In this document: piece by piece, positions 48,226 through 58,900 of the stretch | Layout: every line of letters begins with the position of its first letter | Numbering within the stretch: the first letter of the stretch is position 1 | Notes under the pieces: generated by a model | The model's database searches: none | Told to the model about the DNA's origin: nothing | Seen by the model: only the letters and a program-made list of their open reading frames with translations | Source of the DNA: Amoebophrya sp. A120 | Taxonomy: Eukaryota; Sar; Dinophyceae; Syndiniales; Amoebophryaceae | Assembly: GCA_905178155.1 (NCBI GenBank) | Contig: CAJINV010000005.1 | Location: forward strand, 3,531,902 to 3,595,901 | Reading direction: 5' to 3' | DNA length: 64,000 nucleotides | Made by a program: the position numbers and the translations under genes

Positions 48226-49530
48226 TCAATATGCGAAAGGAAAGCCATCAAGTAACTTGATGATTTTCCTTTCACTCTTCTTCCTTCCATTCCGCTGCGG
48301 GCGAGAAGAGATAGAGAACAAATCGTCTGCATCTTCTTCGTCCACCTGCTGATCTTGAACAGGAGCGGCCCTGGAGGTGTTGTTCAAGACCACGCTCGTC
48401 GTTCGTCCAGGAGATGTAGCATGCTCGACTTCATCTTGTAGTTGTCCTTCTTCATCTCTACCTTGCACGACGGGGTTGCTTGCTGTTGCTGTTGCTGTCC
48501 CACCAGCACCTGTTCTTTCTTGTAAAAACGCGACCTCCGCTGCTGTGCTGGTCCTCGTCCTGCACGTATTAGTTCTACCTGGTTCGGCTGGTTCTTCCTT
48601 CTTTCACCACTTTCTTGGTAGGAACTGCTTGCGTTTTGGTTTTGTGTTTGTTCTCCTTCTTCATCTCCCTCTCCTACAATTCCAAACAGCAGTTCCAGTC
48701 CTCGCCTCGTTTTTTCCGAAGAAAGAACGAAGTCGTGGAGAAGGTGGTTTGGAGCTTCCTCGTCAGGAGCAGAAGAGGATCTACTCCTCGTCCCCGCAGC
48801 CCCGCTACGACCGTAGAAGTTATCGCACAACCATTTCCAACCCGCGGTTGCAATACTGCGGAGTAGAGCCGGTTGCGGCTCTTGTTGGTCACTTGATGCG
48901 CTACTTTTAAGATTTTTTACTGGTTCTTCTTCCTGCTGCAGCAGCATTTCTCCCGCCAGCTGGTCCAGTGCGTCCGAGAAAACAAAAGTCGCCAGAATGC
49001 CGTCTTCGTGCTGTTGTAAATCTTCGGCAAACGTGTGCAGGTTCACGGTTTTTTTGCGATGCAACTGCACCGTCTGGTTCACATTGCGCTGCCGGTCCAG
49101 CTCTTCTTGCAGGTCCTCGGCTTCTTGCAGCTCCTCATTCTTGGACGAGCCCTCTAGGTCGTGAAGATGTAGTTGCTCATCATCTTCATCTTCCTCATCT
49201 TCTTCTTCATCATCGCGGTTCTTTGACACAACTCTTGGGGTGGACAAAAGGGAAGATGATGGACTAGATGTTGACCGTGGAGGCCGTCGTGCTCCTGCGC
49301 CGGTGGAGTTGTTGTGTTCTTCATCAGAAGAGGACACGTTCTCCTCCGTGGTGTCCAGAACATCTTCGTCGTCTGTGAACAATAAATTCCTGTCCTCGTC
49401 CACCGCTTTTTGTCTAGTGCCGTCCTCTTGCTCTTGCGCCGCCACTAGTACGCCGTCGTGGTCGACGACCTCAGGCATCTCTTTAAGAGATGCGACCTCC
49501 GCCTCCTCCTGCTGCTGTGCTGGTCCTCGT
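48226..49530 (-). CDS. Acidic Ser/Glu/Asp-rich protein, structure unresolved
   Basis: A long minus-strand frame (coding-like from about 49530 down to 48384) encodes an acidic, coiled-coil-like protein with a poly-acidic run near 49200 and a segment containing WKWLCDNFYGRSGAAG. Near 48549-48574 lies one copy of a 26-bp motif that looks like a branch site plus acceptor. Downstream of it a second frame is open from the motif to a TGA at 48226 and also looks coding (ends LLDGFPFAY). An intron between the two frames is likely but I could not fix its donor. The first 60 residues of the longest frame, upstream of another copy of the motif at 49521-49546, look noncoding; ATG codons just below 49500 are plausible starts. 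Confidence 0.45.
48549..48574 (-). repeat. 26-bp motif with branch-like and AG-like site (copy 2)
   Basis: On the minus strand it contains AACTAATACGTGCAG followed by GACGAGGACCA. It is identical to 49521-49546 and 50390-50415. It shares a further GCACAGCAGC with copy 1. Confidence 0.8.
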
Positions 49531-49546
49531 CCTGCACGTATTAGTT
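49521..49546 (-). repeat. 26-bp motif with branch-like and AG-like site (copy 1)
   Basis: Same 26 bp as 48549-48574. It lies at the upstream edge of the coding-like part of the acidic gene. Confidence 0.8.
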
Positions 49547-50126
49547 TTATGCATACAAAGAATCGATGTAGAATTTTGCCCAAGCCTATCGGATCCGTGA
49601 CGCCGAGGGTGCGTGGCGACCAAGGGGGAACAGACGCGTTCCTCGGTCGTGGAGCGAGAGCGAGGCTCGAGCGGCCCCAGCACCCTGGCATCAGAGAAAC
49701 GCGACAGCGAAAAGAAGTGAGATCATCGACACGAAAGGATCTCTCACAAGGAAACAAATCTGGATCGAAAAGATCTAGTACGGTCTAAACAGTGCAAGGA
49801 TCCCAAATGATCTGTCATGCACGTCCTAAAACAATGGATGGAAATATGTGATGGCAGAAAAGTGATATCATGAGAATCGCCCATACCTGCAAAGTGCGCT
49901 CACTCACTCCGGAAAGCTTTCGGAACTTAGGCTTGTGATCACGCAACCAATGCTGTGCAAAGCGAACAACCATCATCAAAATCCACTTGCTGTGGAAGCT
50001 TTCAGAGTCACATTAAGTTGTCACGTGTATGGTGCCACCTAAAGTAACATTTTGAATGTCCTGTGTGCACGAAAAAATTAATGCTCAATGGTCTCTTGGA
50101 GACAAAAAAGACTCATGGCATGCTGC
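49531..50126. other. Spacer between acidic gene and zinc-knuckle gene
   Basis: No gene is seen. It contains TGTCATGCA-type words like those inside introners but no paired ends. Confidence 0.35.
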
Positions 50127-53100
50127 TTAACCAAACGGGTTTTGCATCTGCGCATTCTTCCCACCAGGGGCGCCTTTCCCTGCTCCTTTCTGCTGGATGC
50201 GGGCCTGGATCACTGGGCACTCCTTGGACCAGTGGCACACCTTTCCACCGCAGTGATGGCAGGGGAGCTTGCACGGAGCGGTACAATTCTCGTAACCCGG
50301 AGAGTGTCTGACTTGCAGACCGTAACCGTTGAGGTAGCAATTCTTGCAACCCGTCTGCGCGGAAGCGAAGTACAACTTGGTGAGGTTCTTGGTCCTCGTC
50401 CTGCACGTATTAGTTCTCCTACTTCAACTTCTTCCGCACCCCCTGCTGCTGCAGCAACGCCAGCTTCGGTTCTTGTTCTTCTTGTTCTCTCCCCCTTGAA
50501 CTGGATCTGGATTTCGTCCTCCTCGTCCCCCTCGCCAGTCAATTTTTGCTTTTCTGCTTTCAACTCGGCGAAGGTTTTCCAACTACTGAAGTCCACTTCG
50601 GCCACCGCGCTTAACAGCTCCCGCACCTCTGGCGTAAGCAACAGGAGCGTCGAAGAGGACCTCGCTCCAGGAGATCTGGCGGGTTGGCGTTCTTGGGGTT
50701 TGTTGGTGTGGTTTCTCGTCCTCTTTGCTCTTCGTTGTACGCGGCGAGGACCTCCAGATGGCGCAACGTCCGCCTGCTCTTTATGGCGTTCTCAAACGTT
50801 ACACTCTCAACTGTTGCATGAATTTGTCATGCATACCCGACTGCACCACATCAAAAACCTTTGCACCGTCGCCGCAAGCAGCTTCGGACGCAGGAGATCT
50901 AGGGTCAGAACCGCGCAAAATATCGCGAGTTTATCTTCATCCCCGGGCGCTTATATTATCTTTTCCTTACTTCTCGCTAACACTGTATGAGCTGCTGCAG
51001 ACGCACTGTGATAGGGAGATTCACAGGCGCCACAATAATCAACGCATGAATTTGTCATGCAAAAGTACCTTAAGCCGGCAGATGATCGAGCTGCTTCGCA
51101 TGACAAATTTCGAAAGGGCTAGACAGCATCTAAATCCGCGCCAAACTTGTCATGCAAAAGGCGCAATCTTCCTCCTTTCACTTTTGCCAGTCTTGCATTG
51201 CAAATCATGTAACAGTTGAGAATGTAACAGTTTAGAACGCCATACTCTTCATCTTCCGCCTCGTCTGCCTTTTCGCTCTCGACGAGTAGCGAAGGCCTTT
51301 GCAGCTTCGTGATCACCTGCATGCATTGCAAAAGTATCGCTATCGTAGTCGTACAACGTCGAACTTCTTATAGAATGACAAATTTTTCCAGATGAAGGAA
51401 GAATGGATTCTGTAATGGATGCTGAGTTAGCTCGTCCTAAGACACCAGATCTGTCATGAACATGAATGACAGCAATTTATACGAGTACGATACTTTATTT
51501 GCAGAACATAACGCGCAGCCGATCTTCCGGAGTTGTAGCTGATCCTACTTCAGCGAACGAGGAAAAAGCTGCCGGCGAAGTCATGGTCATGACTTCGCCG
51601 CTTGATATTGCCCTGTCGGACGCGATGTCTTCCACATGTTCAATGTTCAGAAGGATGGCTGCGTAGGTGTATGCATTGCGAATAGAATGTCTGGGCGGCT
51701 TACTAGAAAGATATTACCGACTTCCGATGCGGATTCTGGACGAACACGCAAAAATCTGTGTTGCATCGTCAGCAAAAGATGTCCGACCTCCGGGACGAGA
51801 GGGCATTTCTCATGCAGACCAGCCATCAGAAAGTGAAAGCCTTCCAAAAGCTGCATCTTCCGCGACCTCCGTGCACAGACATGCAATAACATCTGCAAGA
51901 CAATTGCCTGACTGTTCTTCGAGACCCAGACATACTTGCACTTGGTAAGGTGCGAAGGGATTTGATGGCTTCGTGCGCCACGTCGTAAAACATTTCTACC
52001 GTCTATCAACCAAAAAAGTGTTGACGTTAGCGGGTATTTTCACAGATTGTACTTGTAGTCATGCAGCATGAGCATAAAAAATTTTGCTCTAGCATGTCGC
52101 ACGTTGTACGTAAGCGTAACACTGTTCTTTTGTTTTTGTTATTTGCGTTTCTGCATGATACATTCACGCGTCACAATCAATTCCGCTAATACATAGCACT
52201 TTTTCCTCTGATACCATGATAGACGTGTCTAAGCCCTGCAGAAACTTGATCGCCGTAGCCAAGTGCTTCCACAGTGGAACGTCGGTCGTGCCCCCAGTGT
52301 GACTCGACGAGCCCAGACCCAGCACGTCGTTGATCTTGCTGGACACCTCTTCCGAGTCCCGCAGTACATCTTCCACTACAGACCGCATGGCGGTCGCTTC
52401 TCGGCTGCTCGCCTCGATGCCTTGCTGGAGAAGGCCGCAGGTGTATGCAGTGCAAAGATGTCTGGGTCGGAAGAGTGCGAGATGTGGCTGGTTGGTTGGA
52501 TAGCGCCTGTCGCCCCCGGCTCAGGTCCCGCCCTCCATCGATTGCGATCCGGAGTAGCCGGAACACAGTGGCGCAATCGATCGCCGAAGTCCTATATAAC
52601 CAGGCCACAGTCAACATCCGGCTGCCCTGGAATCATTCGGGGGCCAGGCACCGTCTAGGAGCTACGGACTAGGGATCTAGAGTTGTCATGCTAGTCTGGC
52701 ATGTTGACCCTGAGCTCTGTCTTGCGTGGCCTCCAACAAAAGCTCCTGCTCCTGTCTATCGTGCAAAGCCGCAGTTGCTTCTGATGAGGAACATAGTTAG
52801 TAAGTAAGTACACATCACAGAGCCACAAAAAAATAGTATGTCATGCTTGGCGGGGGCGCAATGAAGTCGTGTGCCTATCTATCATTCACTGACGTGCGAC
52901 GTCACAACTTCAACTTTTCAGACTGAGACACATTTGCATTATGGTAAGGTGCCTTCCGTGGCAATCTGGACGGCGGCACCGAGAAAGGCGTCCCGCATGT
53001 CCTCGAGCCACTCGGTAACCATCCCCACTTCATCCGGCAGCAACAGATTCCACAAATGCTTCATGGCGAAGTCCGCCAAGTGCTTGTAGAAGGAAAGGTC

Positions 53101-54728
53101 CTATCACTCTGGAAAAGTATCGCACTTTTGGTGGTAGTAATTGCAGTCATGCATGTGCATCACATCAAATCGGACTTCCTACTACCTAAACCAGCATGAC
53201 AACTTGCGTTTTTATTCTTGTTCTTGAAAATTATATTTGCGAGGATGCGATTTTCGTTTATAGTTTTTCATACCAGTACGATACTTTCGCTATGCATAAA
53301 TCCTGCAGCGTTTCCTTGATGAAGGTCAGGACCGTCTCGCGAATGCTCGGTGTGGCCAAGATATGCAAAAGAAAAACTGCGTATGTTGTAATGCAGAAAT
53401 GAAGGCAACAGAGAAGTTACACGACTTGTCATGCCAGACAACCACGAAGCTGTGTGTTCCTGTGTGTTTTCATCGCGTAGTCCTAGCTATGCATGCAGAG
53501 CGAATTTGTGATGCTGTCACGGACTCGTCCAAGAAAATTACAGGTAGACGAAACACAGTTTTTTCCTTGCATACAAGAGGTACTTCTCCTCCTGCTGCTC
53601 CTCGTCGCGGCCGGCGTGGGGACCATGCTCTGCATGAGCCTGATGTTGATGGAGCTAATCGGTAGGTTTTCTATCAGGATGTAGATGTTGGAGTTCGTCG
53701 TGTTGATGTTGATGATTAATATTACCACGCGGCGATGGATTAGGTCCTCGTGTTCTTGTAGTACGTCGCAAACTCTCCTTATGCTCCTGCTCATTCTTCG
53801 AACTACTCTTCATCTTGTTGTTCCTTTTCATCTTGGTGCGACGCTTCTCGAGGACTGTGATTTTCTCTACTTCTACGTAATTCTTGCGTTCAACTGCATC
53901 TCCTGCCTGATGATCTGATGACGCCGCGGCGGATTCTTCGCTTTCTGTGTTAAATAACTTCAGAAAATCCCTCTCACCCCGTATCAAATGCAAAAGTGTC
54001 TGGGGCTGGAAACTTGTGATGCTGGGTGGCGTATCATGAGGAGGCCACAAGTGCTGGCTCAGCATGAGAAGTTTCTGAGCTTCTAGGTGTTGCCTATTCT
54101 GCATGACGCACTGTGTTTCTGCATGACAGAAAAGTGGCGCTCTTGGGTAACGTGCATGACAGATTTAAGAGTCATGCCAGACAAGCATGACAAACATATT
54201 ACGCTCTTCCAGACCCAGACATCTTTACATTTGATACCCCGCTGCAACTGCTGATGTATCGCCGGTGTTCCGGCACCGGAGGTTCCCAGTTGTGCTGAGT
54301 TGTCTCTGAAAGGATTTGGCGCCCGGTTGTCGACCGCTGACTCGTAGGCTGTGCTGTTAAAAAGCATCGACCTTCTAGAATCTGCGGGCAGGTCGAAGTT
54401 GTGCCTTCGAAACGCCATTCTTTGCGTGCTCTCGACGTTTGAGAAGATTTATGCATTGCAAAAATGTCTGGGTCTGGATGATTCCGGGATTTGTCATGCA
54501 CTTTTTCCAAGCTCCCGGAAGTCTGGAATGCGGGGCCTAACATCGCAGGTTCTGCCGCCCCTTCGTGATGCCTATTCTGCATGAGAAATACCCTGTCAGC
54601 ATGGCCAGAAGGCAGCACCTTTTGCCAGTCATGCAACACAGATCTATGTACGATCCGCAACTCGCATCACAAGTTCGGATCCTTCCAGACCACCCAGACA
54701 TTTTTGCATTTGATAAGATTGTAGCCAT
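50127..54728 (-). CDS. Helical protein with C-terminal zinc knuckle, at least 11 exons
   Basis: Exons 54716-54728, 54237-54444, 53726-53976, 53574-53629, 53299-53356, 52947-53096, 52214-52438, 51948-51998, 51511-51664, 51245-51314 and from 50776 downwards join in one frame; 412 codons precede the last exon. The start exon has only 13 coding bases (MATI). The middle is helical and well composed (for example FAMKHLWNLLLPDEVGMV, then AFLGAAVQIATEG). Near the end, a different frame at 50127-50400 encodes a Cys-rich module with GCKNC and the zinc-knuckle-like CHHCGGKVCHWSKEC (Cx2Cx5Hx4C). I could not define the splice that enters it; the direct frame would instead end at 50210. CCHC knuckles bind nucleic acid, so an RNA- or DNA-binding role is plausible but inferred. 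One intron (53630-53725) is GT-AG; eight others are introner elements or introner-like. Confidence 0.65.
50390..50415 (-). repeat. 26-bp motif with branch-like and AG-like site (copy 3)
   Basis: Third identical copy. It lies directly upstream of the zinc-knuckle frame, which could use its AG as an acceptor. Confidence 0.8.
50782..51244. mobile_element. Introner element, family C, enlarged by nested insertion
   Basis: 463 bp. Ends TATGGCGTTCTCAAACGTTA and complement. Perfect duplication CTCTT at 50777-50781 and 51245-51249. Excision gives DEEQADV in frame. Its right half matches the 235-bp copy at 30304-30538. Confidence 0.9.
50834..51043. mobile_element. Nested 210-bp insertion inside a family C introner
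   Basis: It is flanked by a perfect 18-bp direct repeat GCATGAATTTGTCATGCA at 50816-50833 and 51044-51061. It is absent from the related copy at 30304. It contains a segment (50858-50894) nearly identical to 38654-38690. Confidence 0.85.
51320..51510. mobile_element. Introner element, family B (zinc-knuckle gene)
   Basis: 191 bp, with ATGCATTGCAAAAGTATCG and near-complement at the ends. Flanking 5-mers ACCTG and ACGCG differ at two positions. Removal gives RLRVITKL in frame. Confidence 0.75.
51670..51947. mobile_element. Introner element, family A1 in reverse orientation (zinc-knuckle gene)
   Basis: 278 bp with perfect duplication AGGTG at 51665-51669 and 51948-51952. The interior is the reverse complement of the A1 copies at 25103 and 54450 although the host gene is on the same strand. 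Excision gives LRTYAAIL in frame. Confidence 0.85.
52004..52213. mobile_element. Introner-like element, TTAGCGG type (zinc-knuckle gene)
   Basis: 210 bp. Both ends start TATCA and share AAAAAGTG and TTAGCGG. The flanking 5-mers CCGTC and CCATG are diverged. Removal gives SIMVEMFYD in frame. Confidence 0.65.
52444..52946. mobile_element. Oversized introner element, family A (zinc-knuckle gene)
   Basis: 503 bp, about twice the usual size. Perfect duplication AGGTG at 52439-52443 and 52947-52951. Excision gives TEGTCGLL in frame. The extra roughly 240 bp near 52500-52680 is GC-richer and probably a further nested insertion, but I could not find its ends. Confidence 0.82.
53102..53298. mobile_element. 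Introner element, family B (zinc-knuckle gene)
   Basis: 197 bp with AAAAGTATCGCAC and GTACGATACTTT near the ends. Flanking 5-mers GGTCC and AATCC differ by two transitions. Removal joins KETLQD to the SFYKHLAD exon in frame. Confidence 0.78.
53362..53573. mobile_element. Introner element, family E (zinc-knuckle gene)
   Basis: 212 bp. Ends TATGCAAAAGAAAAACTG and near-complement. Perfect duplication CAAGA at 53357-53361 and 53574-53578. Excision gives EKYLLATPS in frame. Confidence 0.9.
53982..54236. mobile_element. Introner element, family A2, intact copy
   Basis: 255 bp with perfect duplication CCCCG at 53977-53981 and 54237-54241. Excision gives QLQRGERDF in frame. It is the reverse complement of the interrupted copy at 28441-29766 and shows that element's empty site. 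Confidence 0.92.
54450..54715. mobile_element. Introner element, family A1 (zinc-knuckle gene, first intron)
   Basis: 266 bp. Perfect duplication AGATT at 54445-54449 and 54716-54720. Excision joins the 13-base start exon to the next exon in frame (MATIFSNVES). Confidence 0.9.
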
Positions 54729-55915
54729 GGAATCCACAGGAAAAAAAAAAACCAAACGCAGCATGAGCATGATTCGCAGTCGCATTTGCAGGCTGTATGA
54801 CAACCACCACCTATAATTGCATCATTATCGATTCTACGATCAAACATGTTCCACACCTTATTGCGGCTGACATCTTGGGTCTACAACTACACAGAGCGTG
54901 GTTTTCATTTTTTCCCAGAACGATAAATGGAGCTCAGCGGCCTGCGTCGCTTATCCAGATACCACTCTTTTCGGTTGATGCGATAGTGGTTTCCTGGGCC
55001 GCGCAAAAACGTGCCATCGTCACCAAAATGCAACTCCTGCCTGATGATCTGATGACGCCGCGGCGGATGAAGATGAAGATGAAGAACGAGGAAGTTATGG
55101 GGTCGTCAACGTTATATTTGCCTCAGACCGTAAAAAAAATTCTGCGCGCATTTTTTCGCGGCGCAAAGCTAGTAAACCTGTGCACGCTAGTGAGGGGCTG
55201 ACTTGAACGCGGTTTGTTTTACCTAGCTTGTCAGCAGCAGTGCTCCCTCTAGTAGGTAAGTGAGTATTGACGCGAAGGGGGGCGGGGCGCTGGGGGTTCT
55301 TCTGTGGCTGATGTTTTCACCTAGAAAACGCCGCGCGCAATATTTTGTTCCGTTTTCCGGATTGCTCTCTCCGTGCACCTATTTGCCGCTATGGCCTGGG
55401 TCAGCGTGTGAGGCTGGAAACGCCCCGCGAGATGTCTACACAGGCCCTGGCCTCGTCGTCTCTAGCGGGCACTACGCACATATGTTGGCCGCGAAGGCCT
55501 TTCCGGAGCCCTTCCAAAAAGGGGGGGCCGGAGGGGTGCCCGGAACCCTAAAAAAAAGCCTATTGCTTTTTCTTCGAATCACGATGGTGCTACCCCTCCC
55601 CAAAAGGGGTCCCGGAACCCCTCTGGGAGCTCTTCCCGGTACACGCGCGCGGGAACCCCTCTGGGGAACCACTCTGGGAACTCCCCAAAAGCGCGCGCGC
55701 CTGCCGGTACACGCGCGCACAGCTGCGCGACATTAGAAACAAGGGGAGGCGCAGCCGCGGCCGGTTCCGTTTGCGCCCTCGACTCCGACCGACTTGCACA
55801 GATTGAGGCCCATTGTCTAGCGGCTGGACTGCAAGAGGACCTGCTGCAGCACCTCCAGGCTGCAGGGGTGCTCCGAGGCAAGTCCGTGGAGCAGCAGCGC
55901 CGGATAGCTCCGTCT
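54729..55915. other. Repeat-containing spacer
   Basis: This holds a copy of the SSDHQAGD-type repeat (55034-55092) and a GC-rich block (55260-55900) with short direct repeats around CCGGTACACGCGCG. The plus strand has a short coding-like tail (about 55720-55940, ending TEKRCE), too short to name. It may be a fragment of a transposable-element gene. Confidence 0.4.
55034..55092. repeat. Dispersed repeat, copy 2
   Basis: It shares about 58 bp (starting CTCCTGCCTGATGATCTGAT) with 56074-56132, and its first 35 bp with 53899-53934. Adjacent bases 55101-55149 are an inverted copy of 56021-56070. Confidence 0.8.
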
Positions 55916-58900
55916 TTAGCCACTGAAAAGCGTTGCGAATAAGCTAGCTAGTTCATTAGGTGTGCAACATAGTGGGGGGCTATACGTCTGCAACGTGATG
56001 GACATCAAATACAAAAAAAGGCGCGCGGAAAATTTTTTACTGCTTGAGGCAAATACAAGTTTGACGACGCCATCTCCTGCCTGATGATCTGATGACGCCG
56101 CGGCGGATGAAGATGAAGATGAAGAACGAGGATGATCTTCCGGAGATGAAGTAGAACCTCCAAGACGAGCTGTGCCTCCTCGACGAGGACCCTGCTGATC
56201 ATGCTCGTCTTCTACGACCCGTAAAAATTGCAGCTCACGTGCTACTTCAGGCGGCGTCTCGCCCTGCTGTGTCGCGACGACGCGCAGGGTTTGGTCATCG
56301 TCTCTGCTGGGCGGGTTGCTGGTGCTCTCTTCCAACATAGAAGAGAGATCAAAGAACCCTTCGCCGTTGTGGTGCCCAACATTGTCCAAGTTGACGCGAG
56401 AAAAGTCGTGGCTGGCATCACAACATGAATGAGCACCAAAATCCTCGACAATGTCCTCTATGATGTTCACGACCCCCGCAAAAGGTAAAAGAAGTTCCGT
56501 TATGAGTCCGTTGCCTTCGGATTTATCTTTCCGCATCCACCGCTTTTCGGCCCGGTACCTCTTGTCTCTGTAGAGTCGTAGAATTTCGATCACGTCGAGT
56601 TGGGCAAACAGCTTGACCGCCCAACCCCGAACTTCTTGCAGTAGGAGGGTGCCAAAGGATTTCGTCTTTTGGAAGAAAGACAGGTCGTCCGTGCTGACAG
56701 CGAGCTTGGCCTGCTCGAGTTTCTGCTCGGCTGCGGTCAGCTTGCCTAGAAACTGGATGCCCGTACGAAGCAACTCGAGCACTAAGTCGTCCGAGAAAAA
56801 TCGGAGCACGGGCCGCACCAGAGCGGCCAACCGCCCCACCACCGGAAACAGGTGGAGCGCCGCGTCCGCAAACCACTGCCAGAAGACCAGAAACTGGTCC
56901 GTCAATCCGCGGATGATGATCCCGCCAACTTCCTCGGCCAAGGCCTCAATTTCGTCCTCAGCGGCCGCAAGCATTTTGTGTCCCTTGGCCTCCGCTGTCA
57001 ACGGCTGCCAGTGCGCCTCGTCCCACGTGGTCATCAGGCGCTGCATCTCCGCCCCCGGGATAGGAGGCTTCCCCACCAGCTTGTGCAGCAGAAACGACAA
57101 CTCGTTCTGGTGCACGACGTCGGCAACCATGTCCTGAAAGTACCCCAGCAAGCTGAAACCGACGGTATCGAGCCACTTCGGGAGAAAATCGTGGACCAGA
57201 CGGCGCGGCAGCGGCTCGAGCACCAGCGCGGCAATCTGCCCGACCACGTAGCGGTCGATCAGCTTCTGCATGGTTGACATCTTTGCCGGAAAGCTGGTCC
57301 GAATTTGGTCAACCACCACCATGCACACGTCGAGGAAAAAGCTCAACACCGCCTCCTTGCACGACTGCCAAATGGTGGACAAATACCTCGACACGAGGGT
57401 ATCCCCGATCCAGATGATCATCAGTTTCTTGGAAACCTCGAACAGTTTCCCCACGTTGTCCCAAGTTTTTTTTCGTTCCTCCAGGTGCTTGTCGTGTTCA
57501 GGCTTGTGCGCGATAGTCCTCACCTTTTTCCCGTTGAGGGTGAGGCGCAGATCCGCATCGATTTTCAGGCGTGAAGAAGATTTTTCATGATCGGCATCGT
57601 CCAGCATCCGTGTGGGACTCCGACCGACTCGGTCGTTGAAGCGGGCGGGTGTGGACACGCGTTTCATCAGCTGCTCCCCTGCGGTCGGGGCCGCATCATC
57701 ACCATCATAATCTACGCCAGAGGGCCACTCACATGCTTCGCCGTGCTTGTCGTTGGTTTTTGCCGCGTGTTTCTGTTTCTTGTGCTTCTCTTCGTGATCA
57801 TGTGGATGCTGTTTTTGATTCGTCTCGTCCTTGGCCTTCCGCCGAAGAAGTTCCGCCTTTTGCCAAAGTTTCCAACCCCGCGCTTCCTCTTTTTCCTTCT
57901 TTTCACGCTTCACTGCTGCGTTGTGTCTGTCCTGCATCATCTTCTTCAGAATTTGGTGGTAGCGAGCAGGACTAGTTTTTTTTCGGTTCTTTACGTTTCT
58001 CATCAGGTCTTTTCCTTTTTGCGCCAATCTTTCCGCGCGCGATGGTTTTTTGTCCTCCCTGCTCATATTTTTTTTCTCAGCCGAGTGGTCGTCGTCTCCT
58101 TTGGAGGTCTGATGATCGTTTGAAGGGTGCTTTTCAGGATGATGCTTCTGAAGATCTTCGAAGTTAGGATGTTTTTGGTCATGGGGATGATGATCATCAT
58201 CATGATGACCATCAACCTCAAGAGGGGGTGATGATTTTTCATGTCCTCCATCATGATGAGCGGGTTGATGATGATGCTTGTGTTGCTGCTGTAGAGCATG
58301 TGCATGTCGCTGGGTTCTGGAGACTTCCAGCAGTGTTTTGTCGGTCGCGTCGTGGATCGCGTTGGACGGCGCAGCCTCTGGCAGCTGCTCTGGCGCGACC
58401 TGTGCCATGCAAAAGTATCGGAATCGGAATAGTAGTACAATGTGCATGTTGATGACAAATGATCGTCGGAAGAACAAAAACGCAACTTTGCATCATGCCA
58501 GTTAAGGTACTAGAAAGCTCGGCTCGTCGTGGTCATGCATGTTGACTGCAACTACTACAAGTACGATGCTTGTTGTTTTCCAGATGATACGGCCTCTTCA
58601 TCCACAACTAGAGTAGCAGCTTGTTGCACCCCTGGCCGCGCAGCCCCCGGACCATGATCTTGCACTTCTGCCACTGCCACTGCGCCTTCATCTGGTTGGG
58701 CATAATTTTCCACGCCTGTAGAGGACATCGCGCCGCTCCCGGTGGCTCTCGTAGACGTAGTCACTCCAGATCTACTTCTAGAAGTTGCTTCTGTATCATG
58801 GTTGTTGCGACCCGGACTCTCCACCTCGCCGTTCTCGTCATCCTCAAGGACTTTTGTCGTCGCCGCTGAAGAAGAGGACGGAGATGTTCTTCTTGCCCGT

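Noticed and set aside
55260-55736. 158-residue plus-strand frame in the GC-rich block
   Set aside because: It is composed of short repeats around CGCGCG, with no domain; it is possibly a transposable-element remnant but not supportable as a gene.
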